Assembly: GCA_959600065.1 (NCBI GenBank)
Contig: CAUGKZ010000142.1
Coordinates: forward strand, 1-5,586
From: an uncultured Kroppenstedtia sp.
GTDB lineage: Bacteria > Bacillota > Bacilli > Thermoactinomycetales > DSM-45169
Direction of reading: 5' to 3'
Length of the DNA stretch: 5,586 nucleotides
The position numbers were made by a program, and so were the translations under genes. How positions within the stretch are numbered: the first letter of the stretch is position 1; every line of letters starts with the position of its first letter. Below are positions 5,112 to 5,586 of the stretch, piece after piece. Under the pieces are notes generated by a model. That model was not told the origin of the DNA. It saw nothing but the letters and a program-made list of their open reading frames with translations, and did not search any database.

Positions 5112-5586
5112 TTACTTCTTCCGACGATGCCGCAGAAACGTAGGAATCTCCAGCCCCCCACCGTCGGATTGGGGTTTGACGAGATCGATCTGGCTCGGTT
5201 TATCCGCTGGGCGGACGTCCCGGTCCAATCCAAACTGGGGTTTTCCTTTCGCTTGTTCCGGTTCCTTCTGGTGATCAAAACCGGTGGCAATCACCGTCAC
5301 CAAGATCTCATCCTTCAGATCCTCGTTGATCACCGCCCCAAAGATCATGTTCACTTCCGGATCGGAAGCTGAGGCGACAATATCTGCTGCTTCGTTCACT
5401 TCGTACAGGCTCAGATTGGTGCCACCGGTGATGTTCATCAGCACACCTCGCGCCCCATCGATGGATGTCTCCAGGAGAGGACTGCAGATCGCTTTTTTGG
5501 CCGCTTCTGTCGCCCGGGACTCACCGGTGGCCATCCCGATCCCCATCAAAGCTGAACCCCGCTCGGTCATAATCGTTTTTACGTCA
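5112..5586 (-). CDS. ftsZ: Cell division GTPase FtsZ, C-terminal part
   Basis: The last 157 residues of the tubulin-like protein that polymerises into the division ring. The frame runs through the right edge, so the GTP-binding domain is missing. The first visible residues, DVKTIM, begin with what should be the second Asp of the T7-loop NXDXXD motif that completes the GTPase site of the next subunit. Then come GSALMGIG, AAKKAICSPLLE, GVLMNITGG, NLSLYEVNEAADIVASAS and VIATGF, ending the conserved C-terminal domain. A linker of roughly 40 polar residues follows. The conserved C-terminal peptide LEIPTFLR binds partners such as FtsA, SepF, ZapA-type or EzrA proteins. The basic tail HRRKK ends the protein. 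The linker looks shorter than in B. subtilis. An internal ATG at 5570 is not the start. Last gene of its operon here, followed by a terminator. Confidence 0.97.
   Translation of the reverse strand, partial: DVKTIMTERGSALMGIGMATGESRATEAAKKAICSPLLETSIDGARGVLMNITGGTNLSLYEVNEAADIVASASDPEVNMIFGAVINEDLKDEILVTVIATGFDHQKEPEQAKGKPQFGLDRDVRPADKPSQIDLVKPQSDGGGLEIPTFLRHRRKK

Noticed and set aside
4964..5290. Frame across the ftsZ 3' end, terminator and spoIIG promoter region
   Set aside because: It overlaps the ftsZ linker out of phase and reads through the terminator. The internal ATG before NKVPYFW has no well-spaced ribosome-binding site.

Overview
The window is a stretch of the conserved division and sporulation cluster of an endospore-forming member of the Bacillales, with every gene on the minus strand. 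Read in the direction of transcription (high to low coordinates) the order is ftsZ (3' end only), spoIIGA, sigE, sigG, ylmC, ylmD, ylmE (3' end cut off by the window edge). This matches the Bacillus subtilis order except that bpr (between ftsZ and spoIIGA) and ylmA (between sigG and ylmC) are absent. The moderate GC content, G-rich Shine-Dalgarno (SD) sequences and protein sequences fit a Paenibacillaceae-, Alicyclobacillaceae- or Thermoactinomycetaceae-like lineage better than B. subtilis itself. I cannot fix the genus from the sequence.

Layout: ftsZ ends at 5112 and is followed by a hairpin and a strong intrinsic terminator. The 4891-5020 interval then carries a plausible Spo0A-type, long-spacer sigma-A promoter for spoIIGA-sigE. 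spoIIGA (4890-3982) encodes the membrane protease that processes pro-sigma-E, and sigE (3926-3204) encodes its substrate. A terminator overlaps the sigE stop codon. About 450 bp follow without a convincing gene, containing a second terminator and a candidate forespore promoter. sigG (2756-1977) comes next and ends in a terminator that also overlaps its stop codon. A separate unit, ylmC-ylmD-ylmE, runs from about 1920 to the left edge, with ylmD and ylmE overlapping.

How the genes work together: FtsZ builds the division ring, including the polar ring at sporulation onset. SpoIIGA in the mother cell activates sigma-E by removing its N-terminal pro-sequence, and sigma-G later runs late gene expression in the forespore. 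YlmC is a small PRC-barrel protein, YlmD a YfiH/LACC1-type purine-metabolising enzyme, and YlmE a pyridoxal-phosphate (PLP) homeostasis protein.

The most interesting non-coding signal is a 12-nt complementarity between the sigG ribosome-binding site and the 3' arm of the terminator about 90 nt upstream. The candidate sigG promoter lies between the two segments. Read-through RNA from spoIIGA-sigE would therefore carry a built-in anti-SD segment that RNA started at sigG's own promoter would lack. I saw no mobile element, CRISPR array, tRNA or rRNA. The coding content is a well-known system rather than a new one.
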